Source: Actinomycetota bacterium
GTDB taxonomy: Bacteria; Actinomycetota; Actinomycetes; Actinomycetales; Microbacteriaceae
NCBI GenBank assembly: GCA_020160915.1
Contig: JAIUPK010000001.1
Location: 1 to 64,000, forward strand
Direction of reading: 5' to 3'
Length of the DNA stretch: 64,000 bases
Shown: in pieces, positions 8,221 through 16,646 of the stretch
Layout of the letters: the number at the start of each line of letters is the position of its first letter
Numbering within the stretch: the stretch's first letter is position 1
Made by a program: the position numbers and the translations under genes
Notes under the pieces: model-generated
The model's input: only the letters and a program-made list of their open reading frames with translations
Database searches by the model: none
Told to the model about the DNA's origin: nothing

Positions 8221-8628
8221 TCATGCGCGCAGCGCCTTCTCCATCTCATCGAGAAGGCGCTGCGCGGCGACGACGAGACGTCGCGCCACCGCAAGACTGA
8301 CGAGGTCGGGGCTGTACTGCGTGTCGGTCTTGGAGACGAGCAGCTTCTTCAGATTCGTGGCAGCTTGGGAACTCGGTGGTGTGGCTTGTTTGAGCAAGGT
8401 GCCCCCGTCCGTGTGATTGTCGCTCGCCGAACGCTGACCGAGAGTGCGCCCGCAGATCGCATCGGCTGCTGCGATGCCCGCCAGCACTGCGTTCGAGCCC
8501 GCGACATTCGTCTGGCCGGCAGTGGAGAGGTCACTCAACGCGAGGTCTGCAATCGCCATGAACGCGCGCGCTTGCTGTGCGCGTTGTTGCACTGCGGCGG
8601 CAGACATCGGACGAGTGCGGATGGTCAT
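8221..8628 (-). CDS. HEPN-domain protein, predicted RNase toxin (SAV_6107-like)
   Basis: This encodes 135 residues from the ATG at 8628, which overlaps the stop of the preceding nucleotidyltransferase as ATGA. A longer in-frame start exists but lies inside that gene. The protein is all-helical, and Arg66-x5-His72 forms the RX4-6H active-site motif of HEPN ribonucleases. The C-terminus resembles SAV_6107-type HEPN proteins. With an MNT partner just upstream it is predicted to be the toxin of a HEPN/MNT pair, an RNA-cleaving protein that the nucleotidyltransferase silences. The RNA target cannot be read from the sequence. Confidence 0.75.
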   Translation of the reverse strand: MTIRTRPMSAAAVQQRAQQARAFMAIADLALSDLSTAGQTNVAGSNAVLAGIAAADAICGRTLGQRSASDNHTDGGTLLKQATPPSSQAATNLKKLLVSKTDTQYSPDLVSLAVARRLVVAAQRLLDEMEKALRA

Positions 8629-9245
8629 TCGGCAATCATCGATCGGATTCTGCTCTTCAAGTCGGGACCATGCACAGTTCTCGCGTCTGCATTCCATGAG
8701 CTGACCAACGCATCATCACTCAGAACCAGATTCTCGAGGTCCGCATCGACGATGTCGATGATGTCGACGGAGTTTCCCGTGAAGGTCGCGAGCTGCACGG
8801 ACAACGCGTCTGCGAGGTCGAAACGCCTATCAGGATCGGCCTCATCTTTGCTCACGAGGACGATGTCGATATCGCTCTGCGGACCGGCATCGCCTCGTGC
8901 GAAAGAACCGAAGACGGCGACCGTCGTGGAGCGAGGTGCGAAGGAGGTGGTCAGTTCCACGATTCGCGCTTCAACTCTTGCGGCGCTGCCCAAAATCAGT
9001 TCGAGGCCGCCCCAGAGTACGTGGTCTCGATTCAGCTGATACACCTTGGACTGACCCAGATAACGAGACTTCACGAGTCCGACCTCCACGAGAGTCGACA
9101 GGACCCTTGCGGCGCTCACCGGAGGGACACCAGAGAGATATGCGATCCTGCGTCCGGACAGTTCGTCCGAGACCATTGCCATTCGTCGAATGACCAGGGC
9201 AAAGTTCCTGCTCAGTAGGTCTTCGAGAGGCCGGGACAGGTGCAT
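8625..9245 (-). CDS. HTH-MNT nucleotidyltransferase, predicted antitoxin/regulator
   Basis: This encodes 206 residues from the ATG at 9245. An N-terminal winged-helix domain (about 1-75) is followed by a polymerase-beta-type nucleotidyltransferase. The intact signature is Gly113-Ser114-x10-Asp125-x-Asp127, with a third acidic site near SVDIIDI (about 158-164). MNT antitoxins of this type can AMPylate their HEPN partner. The added winged helix suggests it also represses its own operon. In-frame starts at 9263 (ATG) and 9272 (TTG) are possible. I prefer 9245 because a CATAAT -10 box ends 6 nt upstream and no Shine-Dalgarno is present, which fits a leaderless transcript. Confidence 0.78.
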   Translation of the reverse strand: MHLSRPLEDLLSRNFALVIRRMAMVSDELSGRRIAYLSGVPPVSAARVLSTLVEVGLVKSRYLGQSKVYQLNRDHVLWGGLELILGSAARVEARIVELTTSFAPRSTTVAVFGSFARGDAGPQSDIDIVLVSKDEADPDRRFDLADALSVQLATFTGNSVDIIDIVDADLENLVLSDDALVSSWNADARTVHGPDLKSRIRSMIAE

Positions 9246-9282
9246 GTACCAATTATGGTGCATTTGCACCAAATTTGGTACA
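9245..9282 (-). promoter_or_regulatory. 38-bp palindromic operator and leaderless promoter of the MNT-HEPN pair
   Basis: The arms TGTACCAA (9245-9252) and TTGGTACA (9275-9282) flank an inner pair TGGTGCA (9256-9262) and TGCACCA (9265-9271), all sharing one centre at 9263/9264. Of 19 base pairs, 16 match. The minus-strand -10-like box CATAAT (9257-9252) lies inside the palindrome and the start codon touches its edge. A dimeric winged-helix repressor bound here would block transcription directly. The HTH half of the adjacent protein is the obvious candidate. Confidence 0.7.
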
Positions 9283-9511
9283 CCTCAGTAGTCGCTGAAG
9301 AAGTCTTCGTCGATCTTCACAATCTCGGATTTGTTTGGCCAGACGCAGGCTGCTCACGTCGCTTCGCCTCTATGAAGCCCGTGAAGTCGATCGTCGCGCG
9401 CCAATTCTGACCCTTACCGTTCACGGCCCCACCAGACAGCGCCGTCGAGTACCCGGCGCATGGACCTTTGCCACGCGTCGATGGCCGAGACGGCGGTGCC
9501 GTTGGTCAGAG
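9283..9511 (-). pseudogene. degraded coding remnants between hsdS and the MNT-HEPN pair
   Basis: These 229 bp hold no intact gene but several protein-like minus-strand fragments in different frames. A 20-residue piece ends in KIDEDFFSDY at a stop at 9287-9289. A piece with DFTGFIEAKRRE lies just upstream, then one with SAIDAWQRSMRRVLDG. Each is interrupted by stops. This looks like one or two small genes decayed by frameshifts, as expected at an insertion boundary. The parent family is not recognised. Confidence 0.35.
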
Positions 9512-10633
9512 CTATCCCCTAAAGGCGCGGTGTTGGAGGGCTGCGAAGAGCTCGTCGAGTTTCGCGAGGTGGGCACGCATGAGCGCATTCGATCTTTCGA
9601 GGAGCTGGACTTTCTCAGCGAAATCGAGTTGCACGGCGAGTGCGGGAACGGGGACTTTAATGGCGGCGAGCGCCTTCGTGTTGATGTTGTATTGACCCGC
9701 AGAAGTCCTTGCGCCCGCGCGGAGAGCGGCCCGCCCCGCGGGTGACGAAAGATAGTGGGCGAGATAAATGGGGACGACGGATCGCCGCGGTCGAGCTCGG
9801 ATGAGATAGGACGCGTAGACATAGGTCTTCTGATCCGATATCTGAAACATTGCTGTAGCGCCGACGAGATCTGGGTTGCCGTTCGACCTGACGATGAGCA
9901 AGTCCCCGGGGTGAAGTTTCAATCGGTCGACCTCTGCTTGCGGAAGCTCAACAAACTTGAGATCCGTGAAGTCGAGGCTCCGTCGTGAAACATTCGGGAT
10001 GCGGAGAACGGGCAGCCCCGTTGGTCCCGACTTCGCTGACGTACCGTACCGAAACTCCTCCACCAAATCGCCTAGTTCGGTTAGATCTGAAGACGCTGAA
10101 ATCCCGGACAGTGCCTCCGCTATCACCAAGCCGCTTCTCGAGATCGCGGTTCGCCGCGCGGTTCGGAGCGCATCAACCTCGTCGAGGATGGATGCGATTC
10201 GGCGCTGGTCGGGGAGGGGTGGGAGGGGGATCTCTAGACCCTCAAGCACACTAGGACTAAGCCGCGGAAGATTGACCCCGGACGTTCGAGAGCTTGCCCA
10301 ATCCACAATCTGTGGCGTGAGCAGAAAGTTTGCCAGGTAGTCGCGATCGAGGTTGGGGCCCGGGAGGATCGGCACAATGTCGGTGCTGCACACGCCTTCG
10401 AAAGGCGGTCGCGCCACTTTCGCCAAGTTCGGTCTGAGCTTCCCAAAGAGAACATGTCGGGTGTCGAAAGCGAACTTGGAACTCTTCAGATCGCCCGCGT
10501 TTACCGCGTTGGCAGTGGCGATGTGGCCGCCAGTCTCGATGTGTTCGAGACCAAGGTAGACCTGCCCGTCAGCAATGTCCTCTGGCTGGACCGATCTCCT
10601 GTCAATGCGAGCCACCTCGCCAAGTCTCACCAC
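9512..10633 (-). CDS. hsdS: type I restriction specificity subunit
   Basis: This encodes 373 residues, normal for an HsdS with two target-recognition domains (about 1-135 and 185-330). They are separated by the conserved helical spacer PLPPLPDQRRIASILDEVD (about 136-155). A second helical region at the C-terminus ends LDELFAALQHRAF. The protein dictates the bipartite DNA site of both methylation and cutting. The GTG start overlaps the hsdM stop by one base (TAGTG), so translation is coupled. Base composition is visibly less G+C rich than the flanking hsdM, consistent with domain exchange. Confidence 0.92.
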   Translation of the reverse strand: MVRLGEVARIDRRSVQPEDIADGQVYLGLEHIETGGHIATANAVNAGDLKSSKFAFDTRHVLFGKLRPNLAKVARPPFEGVCSTDIVPILPGPNLDRDYLANFLLTPQIVDWASSRTSGVNLPRLSPSVLEGLEIPLPPLPDQRRIASILDEVDALRTARRTAISRSGLVIAEALSGISASSDLTELGDLVEEFRYGTSAKSGPTGLPVLRIPNVSRRSLDFTDLKFVELPQAEVDRLKLHPGDLLIVRSNGNPDLVGATAMFQISDQKTYVYASYLIRARPRRSVVPIYLAHYLSSPAGRAALRAGARTSAGQYNINTKALAAIKVPVPALAVQLDFAEKVQLLERSNALMRAHLAKLDELFAALQHRAFRG

Positions 10634-12165
10634 TAGCTGCGCGCCGCCAGCGACTTCGCCAGCGCCGCCGTCGCCTCCTGGATCTCGCGCTCGAGTTCCA
10701 TCAGCTCGGCGAGGATCACCTGCGGGTCGCGGTGCTCGACCTCCTCGTGCTCGACCTCGCGGTAGCCGTTGAGCGAGAGGTCGTAGCCCTGGGCGGCGAT
10801 CTCGGACTTGGGGACCAGGAAGGATTGGGCGGTTCTGGGGCGGGACGTCTCGTCCCAGGTTTCGATACGGCCTGGCGGCCTACTCAACCAGCGGGTCAGC
10901 ACGTCGGGGAGATCGTTCTGCTCGGTGGGGGTGCGCTTGTCGTCGAGGGTGAAACCATCGGCCCGCACGTCGTAGAACCACACGTGGTCGGTGCCGCCCG
11001 AGCTCGTCTTCGTGAAGAACAGGATCGCGGTCGACACGCCCGTGTACGGCTTGAAGGTGCCGCTGGGGAGCTTCACCACGGCATCAAGCTTGTGGTCTTC
11101 CACGAGCATCCGTCTCAGTGCTTTATGAGCAGTGGATGACCCGAACAGCACGCCATCGGGAACGATGACCGCCGCGCGCCCGCCGTTCTTCAGCAGGCGG
11201 ATCATCAGCGCCAGGAACAGCAACTCGGTCTTCTTGGTCTTGACGATCGCGAGCAGGTCCTTGGCCGTGGTCTCGTAGTCGAGGCTGCCGGCGAACGGCG
11301 GGTTGGCGAGCACGAGGGTGTAGCTGCCCTCAGCGTCGGCGCCTGAAACAACACTGTGCTCCTCGGCGAGCGAATCCCGGCGCTGGATCGTGGGATTCTC
11401 CACGCCGTGCAGCTGCATGTTCATGCTGCCGATGCGCGACATCGATGCGTCAGAGTCGAAGCCGGTGAACGCGAGACGGTTGAAGTGGTCGCGGCTCGCG
11501 GCATCCGCCCAAATCTCGGGGTGATGCTCGCGCAGGTACTCGCTCGCCGCCACGAGGAAGCCCGCCGTGCCCGCCGCGGGGTCGATGATGCGGTCCTGCG
11601 GCGTCGGCGCCGTCATGTCCACCATGAGCTGGATGATGTGGCGCGACGTGCGGAACTGCCCGTTCTGCCCCGAGGTGGCGAGCTTGCCGAGCATGTACTC
11701 GTAGATGTCGCCCTTGGTATCGCGGTCATCCATCGGGATGTCCTCGAGCAGATCGACGACCTTGCTCAGCAGCGCCGGGGTCGGGATGGTGAAGCGCGCG
11801 TCCTTCATGTTGGCCGCGAAGCTCGAGCCCTCTGCACCGAGACCGCGGATGAACGGGAACACGTTCTGGTCGACTACGTCGTACATCTCCTGCGCCGAGA
11901 AGTTCTTGAAGCGGCTCCAGCGCAGGTCGCTGTAGGGGCGCGGGCGCCGGCCGGTGTCATCCATGCCGTCGGGGAAGACCGGGTTCTCGATCGGCGTGCC
12001 GAGCAGGTTGGCCTTGCTCTCAGCGAGGGTGTGCAAGTCGTCGAGGCGCTTGATGAAGAGCAGGTAGGTGATCTGCTCGATCACCTCGAGCGGGTTGGCG
12101 ATGCCGCCCGACCAGAACGCGCTCCAGACCTTGTCGACCTGGCTCCTGAGCTCACCGGTGACCAA
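10633..12165 (-). CDS. hsdM: type I DNA N6-adenine methyltransferase M subunit
   Basis: This encodes 510 residues. An N-terminal helical domain (ELRSQVDKVWSAFWSGG) precedes the SAM-dependent methylase with motif I DPAAGTAGFLVA and catalytic motif IV NPPF. The C-terminus is helical for contact with HsdS. The frame is open to a GTG at 12246, but a TTG at 12165 with AGGAGGA 5 nt upstream begins exactly where conserved HsdM sequence starts, so I place the start there. It forms the methylase with HsdS and the full enzyme when HsdR joins. Confidence 0.93.
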   Translation of the reverse strand: MVTGELRSQVDKVWSAFWSGGIANPLEVIEQITYLLFIKRLDDLHTLAESKANLLGTPIENPVFPDGMDDTGRRPRPYSDLRWSRFKNFSAQEMYDVVDQNVFPFIRGLGAEGSSFAANMKDARFTIPTPALLSKVVDLLEDIPMDDRDTKGDIYEYMLGKLATSGQNGQFRTSRHIIQLMVDMTAPTPQDRIIDPAAGTAGFLVAASEYLREHHPEIWADAASRDHFNRLAFTGFDSDASMSRIGSMNMQLHGVENPTIQRRDSLAEEHSVVSGADAEGSYTLVLANPPFAGSLDYETTAKDLLAIVKTKKTELLFLALMIRLLKNGGRAAVIVPDGVLFGSSTAHKALRRMLVEDHKLDAVVKLPSGTFKPYTGVSTAILFFTKTSSGGTDHVWFYDVRADGFTLDDKRTPTEQNDLPDVLTRWLSRPPGRIETWDETSRPRTAQSFLVPKSEIAAQGYDLSLNGYREVEHEEVEHRDPQVILAELMELEREIQEATAALAKSLAARS

Positions 12166-12334
12166 CGGGGGTTCCTCCTGCGGGGGTAGTCGTGCTTTCT
12201 TCGAGTCTGGCAGATCGGATGCGTAGGGTTGCGTCCTCTCCTCCACAGGCTGGCGCTCAAGGGAGTTATCAACAGGAAATATGCGAGCTGATCAGCATAA
12301 AGGGAATGTCGGTGGGTGCTGCCAGAGTGTGAAC

Positions 12335-13690
12335 ATGACACCAGCGCTGGATGCGATCGACCGACTCGGCGAGGCGAAGAGCCTTCTCGCCGCGGCCGCG
12401 CGCGCCGGTGCCGCCGGTCTTGACGACTCAGCTCTGGTACTCGCTGCCTCGACTGCGGAAGAACTCGGGCGGCTCGTCGATGCGCTGCGGGTGCAACTGG
12501 CGGGCGAGATCGATGAGCGTTCTCGGTACGAACTGGGTCGCGACGGACTCGCCCAGCGCCTCGGCGAGACGCGCGCGGTGCACCTGATCGAGAAGGTCAC
12601 TCTGGTCTCGAGCCGCGAGGCAGCGCGACGAGTGCGCCTCGGGCGGGCAACCCGGGCCAGGTTCGCGCTCGACGGTAGCCCCCTGCCTGCCGAGTTCTCA
12701 GCCGTCTCGGCAGGTCTTGCCGACGGGATGCTCGGGCTCGACTCGGCCGCCGTGATCGTGCAGCACCTCACTCAAGCCGACACCGCACCTCGCGAACACC
12801 GCGACCGCGCCGAGCACGCCCTCGTCGAGGATGCCGCCAGCATGTCCGCCGACCTGGTGGCGGTGCGCGCCCTAGTGTGGCGCGAGGCCCTCGACCCGGA
12901 TGGCGCCGAACCCCGCGACGAAGACCTGCGACGGCGCCGGCAGTTCTGGATCGGTCAGGAGGTGAACGGGCTCTCGAAGTTCGGCGGGTACGCCGACCCC
13001 GTCAACGCCGCGCTCCTCAAGGCGGCGTTGGCTGAGCGCAGTGGGCCGAATGTTCAACCGCGGTTCCTCTCGGCAGAGGAACTCGCTGTGGCGACCAATA
13101 CGCGCGACCCGCGCACCACTGACCAGCGCAACTTCGACATCGTGATGGGCCTGATCACGGCGGGCATCCGTTCGAGTGAGAGCACGCGCAAGAGCATGCG
13201 CAGCCTGACGACGGTGATCGCTGTCGTCAACAAGAAGGATCTCGAGGCAGGAACCGGCGTCGGCTGGCTCGACGACGTCGCAGAGCCCGTCTCCGTCGCC
13301 ACGATCAAAGAACTGGCGTGCGATGCGGGCGTGCGCACGCTCGTACTGGGCGACAACGGCGAACCGCTGTACCTGGGCCGCACCGAACGCCTGCACAGTC
13401 GAGCCCAACGACTCGCTCTCGCGGTTCGAGATGGTGGGTGCATCTGGAGCGGATGCCACGCCCCACCCAGCTGGTGTCACGCCCACCACGTGAAGGAGTA
13501 TCGCGATGGTGGGCTCACCGATATCGACAACGGGGTGCTGTTGTGTCCCGCCCACCATCACGCTTTGCACGCGTCGGACTACGAACTCAGGATGGTCAAC
13601 GGCCGACCCGAGCTGCGCGCACCCGCATGGATCGACGCTGGACGGCAGTGGAAGCCGCTCGGCAAATCTCGGGTCACGATGGTCGCGTGA
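12335..13690 (+). CDS. DUF222 / HNH endonuclease family protein
   Basis: This encodes 451 residues. An N-terminal DUF222 (13E12-repeat) helical domain (about 20-300) is followed by an HNH nuclease near residues 365-425. The nuclease has GCIWSGC..., HAHHVKEYRDGG and LCPAHHHALH, including zinc-binding Cys/His and the catalytic His. This family is present in many copies in actinobacteria and is thought to be linked to mobile introns or inteins, but its cellular task is unclear. The start is the ATG at 12335; an upstream in-frame ATG lies in non-conserved sequence. It is divergent from hsdM across a 169-bp gap containing the palindrome GCTGATCAGC (12287-12296). Confidence 0.88.
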   Translation: MTPALDAIDRLGEAKSLLAAAARAGAAGLDDSALVLAASTAEELGRLVDALRVQLAGEIDERSRYELGRDGLAQRLGETRAVHLIEKVTLVSSREAARRVRLGRATRARFALDGSPLPAEFSAVSAGLADGMLGLDSAAVIVQHLTQADTAPREHRDRAEHALVEDAASMSADLVAVRALVWREALDPDGAEPRDEDLRRRRQFWIGQEVNGLSKFGGYADPVNAALLKAALAERSGPNVQPRFLSAEELAVATNTRDPRTTDQRNFDIVMGLITAGIRSSESTRKSMRSLTTVIAVVNKKDLEAGTGVGWLDDVAEPVSVATIKELACDAGVRTLVLGDNGEPLYLGRTERLHSRAQRLALAVRDGGCIWSGCHAPPSWCHAHHVKEYRDGGLTDIDNGVLLCPAHHHALHASDYELRMVNGRPELRAPAWIDAGRQWKPLGKSRVTMVA

Positions 13691-13770
13691 GCGGCCGGCC
13701 GTGCGACACGGCGCGCGAATCGGGGGTTAGCCCCCTCCCGGGCGACACCAGAACGTGACAAGCTCGCTGC

Positions 13771-14220
13771 ATGACCTTCTTCGAGTCCATCAAGACCGTG
13801 TTCCGCAAGTACGCCACGTTCGAGGGCCGGGCCACCCGCCCCGAGTTCTGGTGGTTCGCGCTGTTCAGCTTCCTGGTGAGCGCGGCACTGAGCGCGCTCC
13901 TGCCCGGCCAGTACATGATGGGCGGCTACCAGCCCATCAACAACGACGTTGTCATGCTGGGCGACGCGTTCCGCTCAGGACCGGTAATCAACCTCGCCGG
14001 CTTCTGGAGCATCGCCGTGCTACTGCCGAGCCTCGCCGTCACCGTGCGTCGCCTGCGTGATGCCGGACACCGGTGGACGGAGATCTTCTGGATCCTGCTG
14101 CCGATCGCCGGCGCGATCGTGCTCATCGTGCGCCTGTGCGACCCGTCGAAGAGTGACGCGGTAGTCGCTCCCGCCGCTCCGGCCGCTCCCCCGGCTCCGC
14201 CCGCGAAGCCGGCCAAGTAG
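13771..14220 (+). CDS. DUF805 membrane protein
   Basis: This encodes 149 residues. The N-terminus FRKYATFEGRATRPEFWWF is the DUF805 hallmark (Arg-x-x-Arg-x-Glu-Phe/Tyr-W). Three or four hydrophobic segments follow, with VRRLRDAGH between them. A low-complexity Ala/Pro tail (about 130-149) is probably cytoplasmic. The function of DUF805 is unknown. A small GGGGG-TTAG-CCCCC hairpin at 13722-13735 upstream may end the HNH gene transcript. Confidence 0.85.
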   Translation: MTFFESIKTVFRKYATFEGRATRPEFWWFALFSFLVSAALSALLPGQYMMGGYQPINNDVVMLGDAFRSGPVINLAGFWSIAVLLPSLAVTVRRLRDAGHRWTEIFWILLPIAGAIVLIVRLCDPSKSDAVVAPAAPAAPPAPPAKPAK

Positions 14221-14236
14221 CGGCAAGTAGCGCGAA

Positions 14237-15076
14237 CTACAGGAAGTACACCGCCAGAACGATGGCGAGCACGGCGGCAGCCGCGAGCACGATCCAGGCG
14301 ACGCTGCGGCGCGCCGCGGCATCCACCTCGTAGCGAAGCCGCCGGAAGCGCGCCTCGTGACGCAGGGTGTCGTCGATGACGTGCTCGGAGCTGTGCCACG
14401 CGCCGGTGCGTTCGGCGGCAGCCACCAGCGCGCGGGCTGCGGCGGCGGAGAGTACCTTCCGTCGCCGCAGCACAACACGCGCCAGTTGTGAAGAAGCGGC
14501 CACAGTGACGTCCTGTGGCCGCCGTCGAACGAAGGCGAGCGAGCCTGGGTCCACAATCGCGATGAGGGGGTTCACCGCGATGGACTCGCTCGCCTCCGTG
14601 CTCAGGAGCTTCGAGACCCGCGCGGCCTCGAAGCGGGCATCCCGGAGGTGGTTGGTGCGGCGGTTGTTGACGAGCAGTTGCTCGCTCTCCACCACAACAC
14701 GCTGACCGGAATGGTTCTTGATGGTGATGACGAAAACGCCACCGGGGCCGATCACGAGGTAGTCGGAATCGGAGCTGCCCGCCACCGGATGCAGGAGCGT
14801 CCAGTGCGAGCCGAGAGAGTTCAGGGAACGGACGATCTCGATCTGGCCGAGGGCGGCGCGGTACCAGCTGCGCGCATCGGCACTGAGCGGGCTGACGCCG
14901 AAGACTTTTGCCGCCAGAGTCTGCGGGCGAGCATCGGCCTGCACGCGGAGGCTCTCCGCGATGACGCCGTAGGCGGCACCCCGCACTCGCACGGTCGGCG
15001 CGGTCTGACGCACCACGTCAGGGCCCCTACCCTCACGCTCCTCGCCCAGCGGGCGAGCCAAAAGATCTGTCACCAC
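14237..15076 (-). CDS. NERD-domain (nuclease-related) membrane-anchored protein, copy 1
   Basis: This encodes 279 residues from a GTG at 15076 preceded by GGGGGG. The NERD domain covers about residues 75-185 and includes DYLVIGPGGVFVITIKNH, the family's strand with acidic and Lys residues. One C-terminal transmembrane helix (about 258-278) follows, so the protein is probably tail-anchored with the domain in the cytoplasm. NERD is a predicted restriction-endonuclease-like fold of unknown substrate. A paralogue lies at 17812-18612 with the same architecture. It is convergent with the DUF805 gene (16-bp gap). Confidence 0.78.
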   Translation of the reverse strand: MVTDLLARPLGEEREGRGPDVVRQTAPTVRVRGAAYGVIAESLRVQADARPQTLAAKVFGVSPLSADARSWYRAALGQIEIVRSLNSLGSHWTLLHPVAGSSDSDYLVIGPGGVFVITIKNHSGQRVVVESEQLLVNNRRTNHLRDARFEAARVSKLLSTEASESIAVNPLIAIVDPGSLAFVRRRPQDVTVAASSQLARVVLRRRKVLSAAAARALVAAAERTGAWHSSEHVIDDTLRHEARFRRLRYEVDAAARRSVAWIVLAAAAVLAIVLAVYFL

Positions 15077-15464
15077 ATCCCCCCGAATGTCGATGACTCC
15101 ACGCTAGCCAGTCACCCGGATTCCGCGGCAGTCCCCACTACGGGGCGCGCGCGTCGAGCGTCAGCGCGTCGGCAACCTCGCCTCGAGGAACATGGTGGCA
15201 ACGAGACGCCAGATCGCGTGGATGACGACGACCCGCACCCTGATGGTGCCGGTGGCGATGAGAGTGCCCGGATGCCGCGACCCCCGTCTGCGGCATCCGG
15301 GATGTTCCCCGTAAGAAGATGAGCGCCTGAACCCGAATCACGCGCTCCACGGTCAGCCCCCGACCGCCTTCGTGAAACTCACTCTCCTCTGCACCGGACC
15401 CGGCGCATAGGGCCGAAGGTCCCTTCGGGGTGTTCTGCGGGTTGCGCCCCGTAGGCTCGCAGCC
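15077..15464. other. 388-bp intergenic region with a 12-bp hairpin
   Basis: No credible gene is seen here. It separates the divergent NERD and MarP-like genes and should contain both promoters. A perfect 12-bp inverted repeat with an 11-nt loop lies at 15267-15301, each arm containing GGATGC/GCATCC. No U-run follows on either strand. CCCCACTACGGGG at 15133-15145 resembles a motif upstream of the second NERD gene. Confidence 0.6.
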
Positions 15465-16646
15465 ATGACTGACGCGATCGTGCTCGACGTGCTCCTCATC
15501 GTGCTTCTCATCGCGTACGTCGTCTACGGCTTCAGGAATGGCCTGTCCCGGAGCATCTTCGTCATTGCCGGCGTTGTCGCCGGCGCGATCGCCGCGTTCT
15601 TCGTGGTGCCCCTGGTGACGGGCTGGGTCGCGTGGTCGCTGGCCCGCCCCGTGGTGACGATCGCCGTGACTGTCGCCCTGGTGGCGGCAGGGCATGCACT
15701 CGGCTCAAGCTTCGGCCGCGGCATCCGTCGCGGCATCGAGCGCACCCCGCTGAGCGGGCTGGACAGACTGCTCGGCGCCGTGGTGACGGGGATCGCCGCA
15801 GCGCTTGTGGCGTCGGTGGTCGGGTCGACCGTGAGCCAACTCGGTGTGCCCGTGCTGTCGAGGGCCACCGCCGGTTCGGCAGTGCTACGCACGATCAACG
15901 CGCTGACCCCTGACCCGGTCGAAGCGTGGGTCGCCCAACTCAAGTCGATCGTGGCCGACAGCGGCCTGCCCGTCATCTCCGATGCCCTCGGTGGGCCCGC
16001 ACCCGTCATACCCCAGCTGGATACCGGCAGCCCCCAGCTGAATGCGGCCGCGCAGTCTGTTGTGCGCATCACCGGCAACGCCTTCGCGTGCGGAGTCTCG
16101 CAGTCGGGAACCGGCTTCGTGGTCGCCGACGATCGCGTCGTCACGAATGCTCATGTGGTGGCCGGCGTCACCGAGCCGGTCGTCGAAGCGCCGAATGGTG
16201 AAGCGATCGCCGGCTCGATCGTCTACTTCGACCCCGTGCTCGACCTTGCGATCATCGCGGTTCCCGGGCTCACGGCAGACCCCTTGCCGCTCGGCGACTC
16301 ACTGCCCGCCGGCACGGATGCCGCGGTGCAGGGCTACCCCTTCGGTGGCCCGTTCACGTCCGGTGCCGCGCGAGTCATGCAGGTGGGTACGGCACAGGTC
16401 GACGACATCTACGGCACCAGCACCCACCCGCGCGAGGTGTACACGCTGGCCGCGGACGTGCGGCAGGGCAACTCGGGCGGACCAGTGCTCACACTCGACG
16501 GCACCGTGGCCGGAGTGGTGTTCGCCCGCAGCGCCGATACCGCGAGTGTCGGGTTTGCGATGACGATGGCCGAACTCGACCCGGTGGCGGCCGAAGCGTC
16601 CACCCTCACCGCGACGGTCTCAAGCGGGGACTGCATCTCCGACTGA
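15465..16646 (+). CDS. MarP-type membrane serine protease (CvpA domain plus trypsin-like domain)
   Basis: This encodes 393 residues. Four N-terminal membrane helices of a CvpA-like domain (about 5-130) are followed by an extracytoplasmic chymotrypsin-fold protease. The triad is His230 (TNAHV), Asp260 (LDLAI) and Ser337 (GNSGG). Cys209 and Cys390 are spaced like the activating disulfide of mycobacterial MarP, which supports this assignment. MarP protects against acid and oxidative stress in Mycobacterium tuberculosis; the role here is inferred. The 3' end overlaps the convergent YhhN gene by 27 bp. Confidence 0.9.
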   Translation: MTDAIVLDVLLIVLLIAYVVYGFRNGLSRSIFVIAGVVAGAIAAFFVVPLVTGWVAWSLARPVVTIAVTVALVAAGHALGSSFGRGIRRGIERTPLSGLDRLLGAVVTGIAAALVASVVGSTVSQLGVPVLSRATAGSAVLRTINALTPDPVEAWVAQLKSIVADSGLPVISDALGGPAPVIPQLDTGSPQLNAAAQSVVRITGNAFACGVSQSGTGFVVADDRVVTNAHVVAGVTEPVVEAPNGEAIAGSIVYFDPVLDLAIIAVPGLTADPLPLGDSLPAGTDAAVQGYPFGGPFTSGAARVMQVGTAQVDDIYGTSTHPREVYTLAADVRQGNSGGPVLTLDGTVAGVVFARSADTASVGFAMTMAELDPVAAEASTLTATVSSGDCISD

